Assembly (NCBI GenBank): GCA_963677325.2
Contig: CAXXGM010000013.1
Coordinates: 1 to 64,000, forward strand
DNA length: 64,000 nucleotides
Direction: 5' to 3'
From: G963677325 sp963677325
GTDB taxonomy: Bacteria > Bacteroidota > Bacteroidia > Bacteroidales > Prolixibacteraceae
The notes beneath the pieces were generated by a model, which was not told the origin of the DNA, did not search any database, and was given only the letters and a program-made list of their open reading frames with translations. How positions within the stretch are numbered: position 1 is the first letter of the stretch; every line of letters begins with the position of its first letter. Positions 8,319 through 17,492 of the stretch are shown piece after piece. The position numbers and the translations under genes were made by a program.

Positions 8319-9506
8319 TTAACAGAGATTTATAATATGCTTACAAATCCGTTCACAAGATTTTCCATCATCGTACTCATGAAATATATTTTTTACTCTC
8401 ATTCTTTCGTCTTTATAAATGGCTGCCCCATTTAAGGCCTCATCTAATGAGGGAATAAATTCGCTAAAACTATTTACTTTTGGCCCCGGTGTTACAGAGG
8501 TATAATCATAAAGCAGTCCTCTTTCACGTTCATATTCTTTTATATCATAAGGAACGAATATTGGCGGACAATCTTTTAATAATAAATCAATGAATATTGA
8601 AGAATAATCTGTAATAACAACATCTACAAGGGGAAGGATTTCAGCAACATCTGGAAATCTATCATTACAAGCTAACACGAAATGATCTCCATATTGAGAA
8701 ATAAGTTCCTCTAAGATTTTTTTATTTGGGTAATCATTTTGGTGTGGCCTGATAAATAGAAATGCATTTTTGTCATTTAAAAAATATGCTAGTTGTGAAG
8801 GGTCAAAATCATTAAAAGGAAAAAACTGTGTCTTATCAAAATCTCTAAATGTAGGAGCGTATAATATTATTTTCCCAGAACGTGAAAACTTTATTGAACT
8901 AATAAATTTATCAGAACAGTGATAATTGGAATTAAAGAAAATATCATTTCGCGGAATACCCGTAACAACTATTTTTCCCATATGCAGATTAAAACACTTT
9001 CTAAAGGAAAGTGCATCTATGTGTGAAGAGGCAATAAATAAAGCATACTTTTCTGACTCCTTTGTTATATTCCTTTTTTCTTTTTCATCAATTTTTATAT
9101 CTAGTAACCCGATATTTTTAAAAGTTATTGCATGCCATAGATTTACAACTTTTGTTCTTTTAGAAAAATATAGACCTACTCGAATATCTCTGAGTCCGTT
9201 ACTTGTAATAAATACATTTCCTCTTAAGGCAATCCAAATTCCTTTTAGAGTCCATAAATAGCAAATATTTGGATGCTTTAATTTATTTTTTTTTTCCGTT
9301 AACCAGATGGCTATAATCTCATCTCTTTTATGTTTAATGATATATTCAAATAACGCTTTACTATTATCAGAATATGCACCGTTAGCCATTGAAAAAAAAA
9401 TTAAATTTTTCTTCTTTGGAATTAAATAATCCAATAGCTTAAAAATATATCCAATTACACCAATAATATGAGTCTTTATATTTTTAATCTTATTAACTTT
9501 TTTCAT
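8319..9506 (-). CDS. CDP-glycerol glycerophosphotransferase (TagB/TagF-like) family protein
   Basis: A 395-residue member of the teichoic-acid glycerophosphotransferase family. It shows LWHAITFKNIG at 123-133, APTFRD at 217-222, RPHQND at 253-258, TDYSSIFIDLLL at 299-310 and YERERGLLYDY at 325-335, all typical spacing landmarks. Known members move glycerol- or ribitol-phosphate from a CDP-alcohol to a glycan at the membrane. There is no tagD or CDP-alcohol gene here, but the adjacent pepM gene carries a cytidylyltransferase domain. I therefore infer that it transfers 2-hydroxyethylphosphonate from its CMP ester to the polysaccharide. Its stop lies 81 bp before pepM. Confidence 0.85.
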   Translation of the reverse strand: MKKVNKIKNIKTHIIGVIGYIFKLLDYLIPKKKNLIFFSMANGAYSDNSKALFEYIIKHKRDEIIAIWLTEKKNKLKHPNICYLWTLKGIWIALRGNVFITSNGLRDIRVGLYFSKRTKVVNLWHAITFKNIGLLDIKIDEKEKRNITKESEKYALFIASSHIDALSFRKCFNLHMGKIVVTGIPRNDIFFNSNYHCSDKFISSIKFSRSGKIILYAPTFRDFDKTQFFPFNDFDPSQLAYFLNDKNAFLFIRPHQNDYPNKKILEELISQYGDHFVLACNDRFPDVAEILPLVDVVITDYSSIFIDLLLKDCPPIFVPYDIKEYERERGLLYDYTSVTPGPKVNSFSEFIPSLDEALNGAAIYKDERMRVKNIFHEYDDGKSCERICKHIINLC

Positions 9507-10803
9507 GTTTTAATTCTTTTAAACCGAGTAACACATTTACTGTCTGAATCGCAATATTTTTGCGATCATACTGCCAGAGTTGAATTGATTTATTATTATA
9601 TTCCAATTGTGAATCAATTACAGACGAAAGATAATTTGCCACCGCTTCACGATCATTAGTAAAAAAAATTTCTCCACCTCCTACTTTTTGAATTAAATCC
9701 TTTGCAGGTCCTTCATCAATCAAACCAATAATTTTCGTGCCAGACGCTAGATATTCAAATACTTTACCAGGCATAGTTCCATCACCAGGACCTGGAATGA
9801 GTAAAAGTTGATCAGCCTTAAACATCTCCAGCAAACACTCTTGATGAGGTATAAATTTCAGAATTTCAATGTTCTTCATAGGATTTATCTTCAAATATTC
9901 TTGAGATGCTAAATCTAATTTCCCATATTGAATAAATTTAATCTTTTCTTCAAAGTCCTGCATTTTAGTTTTTAATAACGACATCGCTTCTAAAAATGGG
10001 AGTAAAGATCTTTTTTGATAGTAGTTGCCAGTGCTGACTATTGTGAATATTTTATTTTTTATTTTTTTATAATTTTTTAAAAAATTAAAATCCTCCGAAT
10101 CAAAACCATTTGGAATATATGATATTTTATCTCCATCGATCATGGGATATGATTTTAAAAAATCTGTCCTATATTTTTCGGAGGTAACAATAATGTGATC
10201 GCAGTTCAAAATTACCTTTTTTTCAAGCCACCTATCAATCTGTTCAAAAGGGAACCATTTTTTATCACGAAAAGGATTTGATATCCATGGATCGCGAAAT
10301 TCTGTCACCCATCGGATTTTTTTTCGATTAAGCAAATTAATCAATAGCGGCAATAAATGAGTAGAATGCGTACCTCCAGAAGAGTAGAGTACATTTATTT
10401 TTTCTTTTTTAATAATATCATACAATTTGAAATAACCAAAAAGCGCCCATAAAACATAGATGTCAGGAACAAATACAAAATCAGCCAATCTACCTTTAGA
10501 TTTTGTTAAAACTGGTGTTTCTGTTTCATGTTTATTGCCAATAGCCTTTTTCTTAAATAATGATATTAATAAAATATAAATTGAACTTAAATTAAATGGA
10601 TAAGATCTATATATTTTTGTTTTTCCTATTATTTCAAATTTCAATAATCCTTTTCTTTTTTGGGTAAAAACAATACCGTTTATCCCCTGTTTGCCGATAT
10701 ACTTAATATTCTTTTCAATTCTTATTGTTCCTCCATCCTTATTTGGTAAATAATCAGCATAGATAAATAAAGGCTTCAATGTAGTCTTTTTATTATTGTG
10801 CAT
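9493..10803 (-). CDS. Glycosyltransferase (GT4-like)
   Basis: A 436-residue GT-B fold glycosyltransferase. The N-terminal acceptor domain begins after FIYADYLPNKDGGT, a glycine-rich loop typical of GT4 enzymes. The C-terminal domain has a PNGFDSEDF segment and a GTMPGKVFEYLASGTKIIGL segment that corresponds to the donor-phosphate-binding E-x7-E region (KVFEYLASG). It overlaps the next gene by 14 bp, which suggests translational coupling. Linkage and donor are not predictable. It probably belongs to the repeat-unit assembly line. Confidence 0.82.
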   Translation of the reverse strand: MHNNKKTTLKPLFIYADYLPNKDGGTIRIEKNIKYIGKQGINGIVFTQKRKGLLKFEIIGKTKIYRSYPFNLSSIYILLISLFKKKAIGNKHETETPVLTKSKGRLADFVFVPDIYVLWALFGYFKLYDIIKKEKINVLYSSGGTHSTHLLPLLINLLNRKKIRWVTEFRDPWISNPFRDKKWFPFEQIDRWLEKKVILNCDHIIVTSEKYRTDFLKSYPMIDGDKISYIPNGFDSEDFNFLKNYKKIKNKIFTIVSTGNYYQKRSLLPFLEAMSLLKTKMQDFEEKIKFIQYGKLDLASQEYLKINPMKNIEILKFIPHQECLLEMFKADQLLLIPGPGDGTMPGKVFEYLASGTKIIGLIDEGPAKDLIQKVGGGEIFFTNDREAVANYLSSVIDSQLEYNNKSIQLWQYDRKNIAIQTVNVLLGLKELKHEKS

Positions 10804-10823
10804 TTTAAATCTTTATCTTTATT

Positions 10824-11609
10824 TTAAATTTTAACCCAACAAATACACTCCTCATCAATCCATTGAATAAAAGGAAAAATTTGGTTCGAAACGAGATACT
10901 CATCAACTGCTTTCTTACATCCCTCATAAGCCGAGTAATCATCGATTACAATTATTCCACCGTAAGTTACTTTTGGATATAAATATTCCAAACATATTCT
11001 TGTAGATGAATACCAATCGCCATCTAAACGCAAAAAACTGATCGATTCAATAGTATTAAGAGGTAGAGTATCTTGAAAAAGTCCCTTATGTATTTTAATT
11101 TTCTCACTAGGGTAACCTATCTTATTTGAAATAAGGTCTAATACATGACTTTCATTACCGGGCCCTCCAAATTTGCTATAAATGCCCTTAATTGGTTTTA
11201 ATTTCCCGGTCGCCATGTGTATCCCACCTACCTCTTTAACCGCTCGTTCTCCATCAACAATTGCATCAGGTTCAACAATGTCATCAAATGAATCAAATAA
11301 ATGAATTGTTCTTTGGGCAACAATCCTTTTTAATGTGTATGCCATCATGGCACAGGCACCTCCTTTCCATACGCCGCATTCCACAAAATCACCTTTGATA
11401 TTTGATAATACAATATACTTTATGACATTTTGTATGTTCATTATACGATAATTATTAATCATCGTATTTGGTTTAATTAAATGATCTATTACTTCATCAC
11501 TTGTTAATTTTTCATTTAGTCCAAGCAATCTATAATTATTTCTAAAAGAGTTAATTTTAACAATAGAAAAACCAAAACAATTTAAGAATTTTATAAGTAA
11601 TTTTTTCAT
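10824..11609 (-). CDS. TylF/MycF-family O-methyltransferase
   Basis: A 261-residue SAM-dependent methyltransferase of the macrocin O-methyltransferase family. The SAM-binding loop is VECGVWKGGACAM, followed by the acidic strand end HLFDSFDD, and the metal-binding region shows LRLDGDWYSS and VIDDYSAYEG. TylF and MycF methylate sugar hydroxyls with Mg2+. In this operon it most likely puts an O-methyl cap or decoration on a sugar of the surface glycan. It lies 20 bp from the glycosyltransferase downstream. Confidence 0.85.
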   Translation of the reverse strand: MKKLLIKFLNCFGFSIVKINSFRNNYRLLGLNEKLTSDEVIDHLIKPNTMINNYRIMNIQNVIKYIVLSNIKGDFVECGVWKGGACAMMAYTLKRIVAQRTIHLFDSFDDIVEPDAIVDGERAVKEVGGIHMATGKLKPIKGIYSKFGGPGNESHVLDLISNKIGYPSEKIKIHKGLFQDTLPLNTIESISFLRLDGDWYSSTRICLEYLYPKVTYGGIIVIDDYSAYEGCKKAVDEYLVSNQIFPFIQWIDEECICWVKI

Positions 11610-11637
11610 TAGATATAATTGTTAGTTAATATTATAT

Positions 11638-12678
11638 TCAAAGATTTTCGAGTTCTTTCGTGCATTTATTGAGAACATTCACAGAATAGTATTCTTCTAC
11701 AAGAATTTGATTAGCCTCAATGGAGCGAGGGTTTAACAAACTTTCTTTTATTAAATTTTTATTGTCAAATATTTTAAATCCTCGGTTGATGAAAGAGGTA
11801 AATGATGTCGTTTCAGAGTTCATGTATACAATTTTACCCAATCCAAGTAACAGAATGGTCACACCCATTGCTTCTTGTCTTTTATGATTAAAAATTGCTA
11901 CATCGATATTCTTAAGCATTTCTTTATAATCTTCTATATTAATAAATTTTTCAAGCGCAACAAATTTATCCTCAAATAATTCTACACCTTTCTTAATTAT
12001 TTTTTGTTTATATTCATCATACATCCCATATGATAAAGGCAATAGCAATTTTTCAATTATATTCTTCTGATTTTTAATTAAATCAAATATTTCTAAATGA
12101 TTATTATAAGGACTTGTAGAATTACCTACTAAAACACTAATTTTATTTTTACCGTGTATACCTTCTGAATTAAAGGAGTCAGTACTTACGGTGTTTGATA
12201 GATACATTGGACTATAAACAAAGCGCGCTTTGCAGCCAAGGAAATTATTTGCATATTCAGAATCCCCTTCAATGTGTGTAATATGAATTGGTATAGATTT
12301 TAAAAAGATATGATGACATTTCTCACGCCAATTATATGATATTTTTTTAATAGGGAGATCCATTCCTCCGTATATAAACCAACATGTTTTTTTAAGTAAA
12401 AAAGGAAATAATAAAAAAAAATAATCCAAAGGAGCTCCATGTAGGATTATTTTTCGAGCCTTTAACCCTTCAAATAAAAAAATAAAAATGTTTCGAAAAA
12501 AAAATCTTCTATTAGGTTCCTTTAAATGAAAATAATTTTTAGCACTTAAATTAATATCTGGCAAATCCTTTGAAACGAATAAAAATTTATGATTTTCTAA
12601 TTCAAGTCCATAAGTTATATGATTATAAAGGGGAATTGTGAATTTATCTGGATAACAAATATGCAATATCTTTTTCAT
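11638..12678 (-). CDS. WecF-like 4-amino-4,6-dideoxygalactosyl transferase (GT56-like)
   Basis: About 346 residues from MKKILHICYPDK. This Met lies directly after the upstream wecE stop codon and is preferred over an earlier Met at 12696 that would overlap wecE. The N terminus (ILHICYPDKF, then YNHITYGLELENHKFLFVSK), the WFIYGGMDL segment and the VLVGNSTSPYNNHLEIF segment resemble WecF/RffT, the dTDP-Fuc4NAc transferase of enterobacterial common antigen synthesis. Its place next to wecE and a formyltransferase supports transfer of a Fuc4N derivative. Divergence from the enterobacterial enzyme makes the exact donor uncertain. Confidence 0.72.
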   Translation of the reverse strand: MKKILHICYPDKFTIPLYNHITYGLELENHKFLFVSKDLPDINLSAKNYFHLKEPNRRFFFRNIFIFLFEGLKARKIILHGAPLDYFFLLFPFLLKKTCWFIYGGMDLPIKKISYNWREKCHHIFLKSIPIHITHIEGDSEYANNFLGCKARFVYSPMYLSNTVSTDSFNSEGIHGKNKISVLVGNSTSPYNNHLEIFDLIKNQKNIIEKLLLPLSYGMYDEYKQKIIKKGVELFEDKFVALEKFINIEDYKEMLKNIDVAIFNHKRQEAMGVTILLLGLGKIVYMNSETTSFTSFINRGFKIFDNKNLIKESLLNPRSIEANQILVEEYYSVNVLNKCTKELENL

Positions 12679-13814
12679 ATTATTAAACTTTTGCAAATGT
12701 ATTTTATTTGGTCAGCAGTAAGATCATAGAACATCGGTAATCTAAATAGGCAATCTGAATATCTAACAGCTTCTTTGAGTATTCTACCATCATGTTGATC
12801 AGAATAATAAGGACTCGCATGAAGGCTTTGATAATGAAAAACCGACAATATTTTTTTCTTTTTTAATTGACCAATTAATAAAGTCCTCTCTTCTAAATTT
12901 TTACAGATCAGATAGAACATATGAGCATTATTCGTAGAATAATTAGGCAAAAATGGCAATTGTATATTATTATCCTGAGCCCACTCAATAAGCAATGAAT
13001 AATACATCTTCCAGTTATCAAGTCTTCTTTGTTGTATTTGCCTCATATTTTCTATCTGCGCCCAAAGAAATGCAGCAATAATTTCTGAAGGTAAAAAAGA
13101 CGATCCCGTATCGACCCAACCATATTTATTAACTTCTCCTCTAAAAAAAGAGGTTCTATTTGTTCCTTTTTCCCATATGATTTCAGCTCTTGGAATAAAA
13201 CGTTCATCATTTATGCAGAGCATTCCACCCTCTCCTGAAATTATGTTTTTAGTTTCATGAAAGGAAAAAGCAGCTAGATGTCCTATACTCCCCAATGCTT
13301 TTTTTTCTCCATTAGGCAATTTATAAAAACTATCAATAGCTTGCGCGGCATCTTCAATAACTATAAGCTTATATTTTTCTGCTAAAGACATAATTGTAGA
13401 CATGTCACATGCGACTCCAGCATAATGAACTGGTACAATTGCCTTTGTTTTAGGAGTTATAAGTTTCTCTATTATAGAAGTATTAATATTTGGATTTTCA
13501 TTGCCCGAATCGGCAAAAATAATTTTTGCACCCTGCCTAACAAAAGCTAAAGCCGTTGAAACAAAAGTGTAACTAGGAATAATTACTTCATCACCATATT
13601 CAATATTGGCTAATATTGCAGCCATTTCTAAAGCATCAGTACAAGAGGTTGTTAATAGACACTTTTTAAAACCATATGTTTCTTCAAAAAAGCTCTGACA
13701 TTTTTGCGTAAAATACCCATTTCCAGATATTTTCCCTTTATTAATAGATTCGTAAATATAATGAGTTTCTTTACCAGTTAGGAAGGGTTTATTAAAAGGA
13801 ATTAAATAGTCCAT
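12675..13814 (-). CDS. wecE: dTDP-4-amino-4,6-dideoxygalactose transaminase
   Basis: A 379-residue PLP enzyme of the DegT/DnrJ/EryC1 family, very close to E. coli WecE (RffA) along its whole length. Shared blocks include VIIPSYTFVSTALAFVRQGA, IVPVHYAGVACDM, the PLP lysine K189 in SFHETKN, and EKGTNRTSFFRG. It makes dTDP-4-amino-4,6-dideoxy-galactose from dTDP-4-keto-6-deoxyglucose and glutamate. The needed keto-sugar comes from RmlA (48197-49081) and an RmlB not in this window. The next gene upstream encodes a formyltransferase that fits the new 4-amino group. Confidence 0.92.
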   Translation of the reverse strand: MDYLIPFNKPFLTGKETHYIYESINKGKISGNGYFTQKCQSFFEETYGFKKCLLTTSCTDALEMAAILANIEYGDEVIIPSYTFVSTALAFVRQGAKIIFADSGNENPNINTSIIEKLITPKTKAIVPVHYAGVACDMSTIMSLAEKYKLIVIEDAAQAIDSFYKLPNGEKKALGSIGHLAAFSFHETKNIISGEGGMLCINDERFIPRAEIIWEKGTNRTSFFRGEVNKYGWVDTGSSFLPSEIIAAFLWAQIENMRQIQQRRLDNWKMYYSLLIEWAQDNNIQLPFLPNYSTNNAHMFYLICKNLEERTLLIGQLKKKKILSVFHYQSLHASPYYSDQHDGRILKEAVRYSDCLFRLPMFYDLTADQIKYICKSLII

Positions 13815-13820
13815 AAAATA

Positions 13821-14690
13821 TTATTTAAAACGTGATCTGAAATGACTTAAAGATTTTAATGTATTATTGTCTATAAAAAATTCACTAATTTTTAGCAAAC
13901 CCTTTCCACAGACTATAATATAACCATCAGAGTCCTTGAAAAGAACTTTACCCGGATCCCTATTCTCAATTCTAACATCCTCATAAATTTGAGCATCGTA
14001 GATTCTTAAGACTTCCCCCCCTAAATTTGTACATGCACCTTTATACGGATAGCCAACAGCATTAATAAACTGCAGAATGCTTTCGCTGGAATGGTTCCAG
14101 TTAATAAAATAGTCTTCATTGTCTCTCCAAAGACTATAACTCGCTACCAAATCATTTTGCGCTTTACCAATTAATTTATCTTCAATTATTAAATCGATAA
14201 CCTCTTTTAATAATTCTTTATACAAAAATGAAATTTTATCAATGGCATTAGCAATTTTAATAGGGTAATCTATATTGATAGATTTTTGCTTAAAAATTTC
14301 ACCTTTATCAAAATTTTCTATACCTTTTAATGCAGTTACTCCTATTTCTCTATCACCATTTATCAGAGCAGTCACCAAAGGATTAAATCCCCTGAGTTTA
14401 GGCAATAAAGAATCATGAAAAACTATCGTTAGTTTCTGAGTATTCCTTATAATCCATCTCCAGCCAATTGCAATATTATATTTAGAGTCTTTAGATAATT
14501 CATAGGAGATGTTTGACACGACATATTTTATATCATTATCAAGACAATATCGGATTAATTCAGATGAATAATCATTTATTACCTGTTTGTCTGTTCCAAT
14601 GATAATTTTAGAAATAAGCCTTCTATGATCAAAGCTTAATCCCGTTAGGGCTTCTAGTCCTTTTTTCCCCAAAAGAAATAAATTAATCAT
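13821..14690 (-). CDS. Sugar N-formyltransferase (methionyl-tRNA formyltransferase fold)
   Basis: A 289-residue protein with an N-terminal formyltransferase domain. HDSLLPKLRGFNPLVTAL carries the family's HxSLLPxxRG block, and the following GDREIGVTAL ends the N10-formyl-tetrahydrofolate site. The C-terminal ~90 residues (NWNHSSESILQFINAVGYPYKGACT) resemble the Fmt C-terminal domain. Known relatives (VioF, WbtJ, the ArnA N-terminal domain) formylate 4-amino sugars on nucleotide carriers. Adjacent to wecE by 6 bp, it probably makes dTDP-Fuc4NFo, which would replace the acetylation done by WecD in enterobacteria. Confidence 0.85.
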   Translation of the reverse strand: MINLFLLGKKGLEALTGLSFDHRRLISKIIIGTDKQVINDYSSELIRYCLDNDIKYVVSNISYELSKDSKYNIAIGWRWIIRNTQKLTIVFHDSLLPKLRGFNPLVTALINGDREIGVTALKGIENFDKGEIFKQKSINIDYPIKIANAIDKISFLYKELLKEVIDLIIEDKLIGKAQNDLVASYSLWRDNEDYFINWNHSSESILQFINAVGYPYKGACTNLGGEVLRIYDAQIYEDVRIENRDPGKVLFKDSDGYIIVCGKGLLKISEFFIDNNTLKSLSHFRSRFK

Positions 14691-14710
14691 TAATTTATTA
14701 AATAGTTTAA

Positions 14711-16165
14711 TTAGTTCCTATGAAATTTCATTAAACTGAAAATTTCTATTTTCAAGAATTGATAAATTTTTATATTAAAAATTTCAGAAAGAGAAATTAC
14801 TAAAATCATATAAATTCCAGTGTTGATGAAGAGAAAGATTACTGTATTTCTGAAATTTAATAATAATCTAATAGACAAAAGTGATAATGCAGCTAAAATA
14901 AATATAAATAAAGATATTCTTATATCCTTCCATTGTTCAAGTAAATTATACTTAATATGATACTTAGTTTCTTGTGCAAATAGGAAATATGTTATTAAAG
15001 AGATAAACATCATGCCAATCATAAAAATATTAAGCCCATAGTAAACACCAATTATAATGTTTGGAATAATAAATAGTTGACTTATTGTTTGGTATTTTAA
15101 ATATAAATCAGAACGGCCTATTACATTCATTAAATTAATATTCATTGAATTTAAAGGATACATCAGTCCAATAAAACAAAACATTTGTAACAATGGAACT
15201 GCAGGCAACCAAGTATCTCCTATTAGAACTAATATTAAATTTTCAGCTAATAATGCAAGTCCGAACATCAACATTGCTACAATGAAAAAAGTGGAAGCAA
15301 ACATTTTTTGAAAAACATCCTTCATTTTTAGTCTATCATCTTGTAAAGTTGCTAAAACAGGATAACCAACACCTGTAGCAATAGATTCAATATTGTGGCT
15401 TAATAAATTTTTGAATGATTCAGCTCTTGTATAAAATCCTAAATCTTGCGCAGAAAAGTACTTACCGATAAATGCATAACTAGCGTTAGTATAAATTGTA
15501 CCAACTAATCCGCTCAATAAAAGTTTATATCCAAATCCAAATAAGTCTTTAAAAGAAGTAAAACTAAATATTAAAGACGGTTTCCACCGATTCCAATACC
15601 ATAATAATAAAGTACTTATTAGTTGTGAGGAAATATTTTTATATACTAAACTCCAAACACCATATCCTTTAAATGCCATAATAACTGCTAATATACCTGA
15701 GAATGCCGAAGAAATTATTGTTATTTTTGTTTGCAATTTAAAATCAATTCTTTTTATTAATATTGCTTGTTGAATTATTGTTAATGAACCTATAACAAGC
15801 ACAATAGATAGAATTTCAATAATTAATTTTAAATCTTTATTTCCGAAAAAATTACTTATAGGATTAGCCGTTATCAGTAAAATGATGTAAAAAAAAAAAC
15901 CTATGATAAAATTGAAATAAAATGCTGTTGAATAATCAATTTGGGTACAATTCTGTTTTCGAACTATGGCTTGACTTATGCCCCCGTTAATAAAAACCTG
16001 TGAAATGGATATAACAATCATTATCATTGCAATTAACCCAAACTCTTTAGGGGACAACAACCTAGCTAAAAATATACCGACAATAAATTCAATACCATAA
16101 GAACTAAATTTTCCTAAAGCATTCCAAAATACACTTTTTATCGTTTTATTTTTTAATGATTCCAA
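14711..16165 (-). CDS. wzx: Polysaccharide flippase (Wzx, WzxC-like)
   Basis: A 484-residue MOP-superfamily membrane protein with 12 or more hydrophobic segments. It begins with the typical KNKTIKSVFWNALGKFSSYG stretch and has LARLLSPKEFGLIAM just after the first helix. Such proteins flip undecaprenyl-diphosphate-linked repeat units across the inner membrane. It is the flippase for the left polysaccharide block and lies between wecB and the formyltransferase gene. A second, less similar flippase is at 34029-35423. Confidence 0.88.
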   Translation of the reverse strand: MESLKNKTIKSVFWNALGKFSSYGIEFIVGIFLARLLSPKEFGLIAMIMIVISISQVFINGGISQAIVRKQNCTQIDYSTAFYFNFIIGFFFYIILLITANPISNFFGNKDLKLIIEILSIVLVIGSLTIIQQAILIKRIDFKLQTKITIISSAFSGILAVIMAFKGYGVWSLVYKNISSQLISTLLLWYWNRWKPSLIFSFTSFKDLFGFGYKLLLSGLVGTIYTNASYAFIGKYFSAQDLGFYTRAESFKNLLSHNIESIATGVGYPVLATLQDDRLKMKDVFQKMFASTFFIVAMLMFGLALLAENLILVLIGDTWLPAVPLLQMFCFIGLMYPLNSMNINLMNVIGRSDLYLKYQTISQLFIIPNIIIGVYYGLNIFMIGMMFISLITYFLFAQETKYHIKYNLLEQWKDIRISLFIFILAALSLLSIRLLLNFRNTVIFLFINTGIYMILVISLSEIFNIKIYQFLKIEIFSLMKFHRN

Positions 16166-16218
16166 CTCTATTTAGTATTTGTTTTTAATACAATTTCAAC
16201 TCGATAAATGTAAGCCAC

Positions 16219-17469
16219 TTATCTTAGAGTATTAATAATATAATTACATGCGTTTCCATCTCCGTATGGATTTTTCACATTACTCATCAATCTGTAATGC
16301 TCTTTGTTGTCTAGCAGTGCAGCGACTTCTTCGATAATTTTATTTTTTATTGTACCAACCAAGCGGACGGTCCCTGCTTCCAAAGCTTCAGGACGTTCAG
16401 TGGTAGTTCTCATTACAAGTACCGGTTTCCCTAATCCAGGAGCTTCTTCCTGGATACCACCACTATCTGTTAGGACCAAGTATGAGATTTTCATCAATGC
16501 AATGAATTGTAAATATTCTAATGGTTCAATAAAATAAACATTCGAATTGTTCAAAACTTCAGCCTCATTATTTTCTTCAGCTAAGGACGAATTAGTTCTA
16601 AATCTTTCAATATCACCGAAGACATGAGTAATGGCACTGCGAACATTTGGATTCAAATGCATTGGATAAACATAGTCTGTATTGGGAAATATTAAAGCAA
16701 GTTCTTTAATTGCATTGCAAATATCTAAGAAACCGTCACCAAAATTCTCTCGCCGATGCCCTGTAATGAGAATGAGTTTGCGTGGTTCTACAGATTTCAG
16801 AAATTGTGATTGAGTACTCGAAGTCTGCCATTCTACTAGTTTTGACTTAGGCAATCCTGCTTCATTAAGCTTTTTATTTATGGTAGAATTTAAATTAATA
16901 TCCTTTTTTATTTTTTCAAGAACCCAGAAAAGGGAATCAATGACAGTGTTTCCTGTAATAAAAATATCATCTTCTTTTACTCCTTCATCTATTAGGTTCT
17001 GCCTGCTAAGTTTAGTGGGGGCGAAATGGTATGTTGCAATGCGACTTGTTATTTGACGATTCATTTCTTCGGGCCATGGACTGTAAATATTATGTGTGCG
17101 TAGTCCTGCTTCCACGTGACCTACAGGTATTTGTTGATAAAAAGCAGCTAAAGCAGCGGCAGTTGAAGTTGATGTATCACCATGAACCAGAACAATATCA
17201 GGTTTTGTTTCATTGATTACATCGCGCATGCCACATAAAACCTTTGAGGTCACATCATAAAGATCCTGACCGGTTTTCATGATATTTAAATCGAAATCAG
17301 GAGTAATATCAAACAACTTCAAAACCTGATCAAGCATTTCACGATGTTGAGCAGTCACACATACTATAGTTTCAAAATGTTCAGGATATTTCTGGAAACC
17401 TTTCACAAGTGGTGCCATTTTAATGGCCTCTGGTCTTGTGCCAAAAACAAGCAATATTTTTTTCTTCAT
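16219..17469 (-). CDS. wecB: UDP-N-acetylglucosamine 2-epimerase (non-hydrolysing)
   Basis: A 416-residue WecB-family enzyme interconverting UDP-GlcNAc and UDP-ManNAc. The start MKKKILLVFGTRPEAIKMAP is textbook, and VHGDTSTS, VGHVEAGLRT, GHRRENFG and LTDSGGIQEEAP are all present. It is somewhat longer than the usual ~375 residues because of an extra segment around residues 205-230 (LPKSKLVEWQTSSTQSQF) before the GHRRENFG block. It pairs with wecC just upstream (23 bp), giving UDP-ManNAcA. A paralogous WbpI-type epimerase is at 18728. Confidence 0.94.
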   Translation of the reverse strand: MKKKILLVFGTRPEAIKMAPLVKGFQKYPEHFETIVCVTAQHREMLDQVLKLFDITPDFDLNIMKTGQDLYDVTSKVLCGMRDVINETKPDIVLVHGDTSTSTAAALAAFYQQIPVGHVEAGLRTHNIYSPWPEEMNRQITSRIATYHFAPTKLSRQNLIDEGVKEDDIFITGNTVIDSLFWVLEKIKKDINLNSTINKKLNEAGLPKSKLVEWQTSSTQSQFLKSVEPRKLILITGHRRENFGDGFLDICNAIKELALIFPNTDYVYPMHLNPNVRSAITHVFGDIERFRTNSSLAEENNEAEVLNNSNVYFIEPLEYLQFIALMKISYLVLTDSGGIQEEAPGLGKPVLVMRTTTERPEALEAGTVRLVGTIKNKIIEEVAALLDNKEHYRLMSNVKNPYGDGNACNYIINTLR

Positions 17470-17492
17470 TATTTCAAGGTAATAACAATTGT

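Noticed and set aside
12675..13814. 2-aminoethylphosphonate transaminase for the phosphonate pathway
   Set aside because: Full-length similarity is to WecE (dTDP-sugar transaminase), and it is not adjacent to the phosphonate genes.
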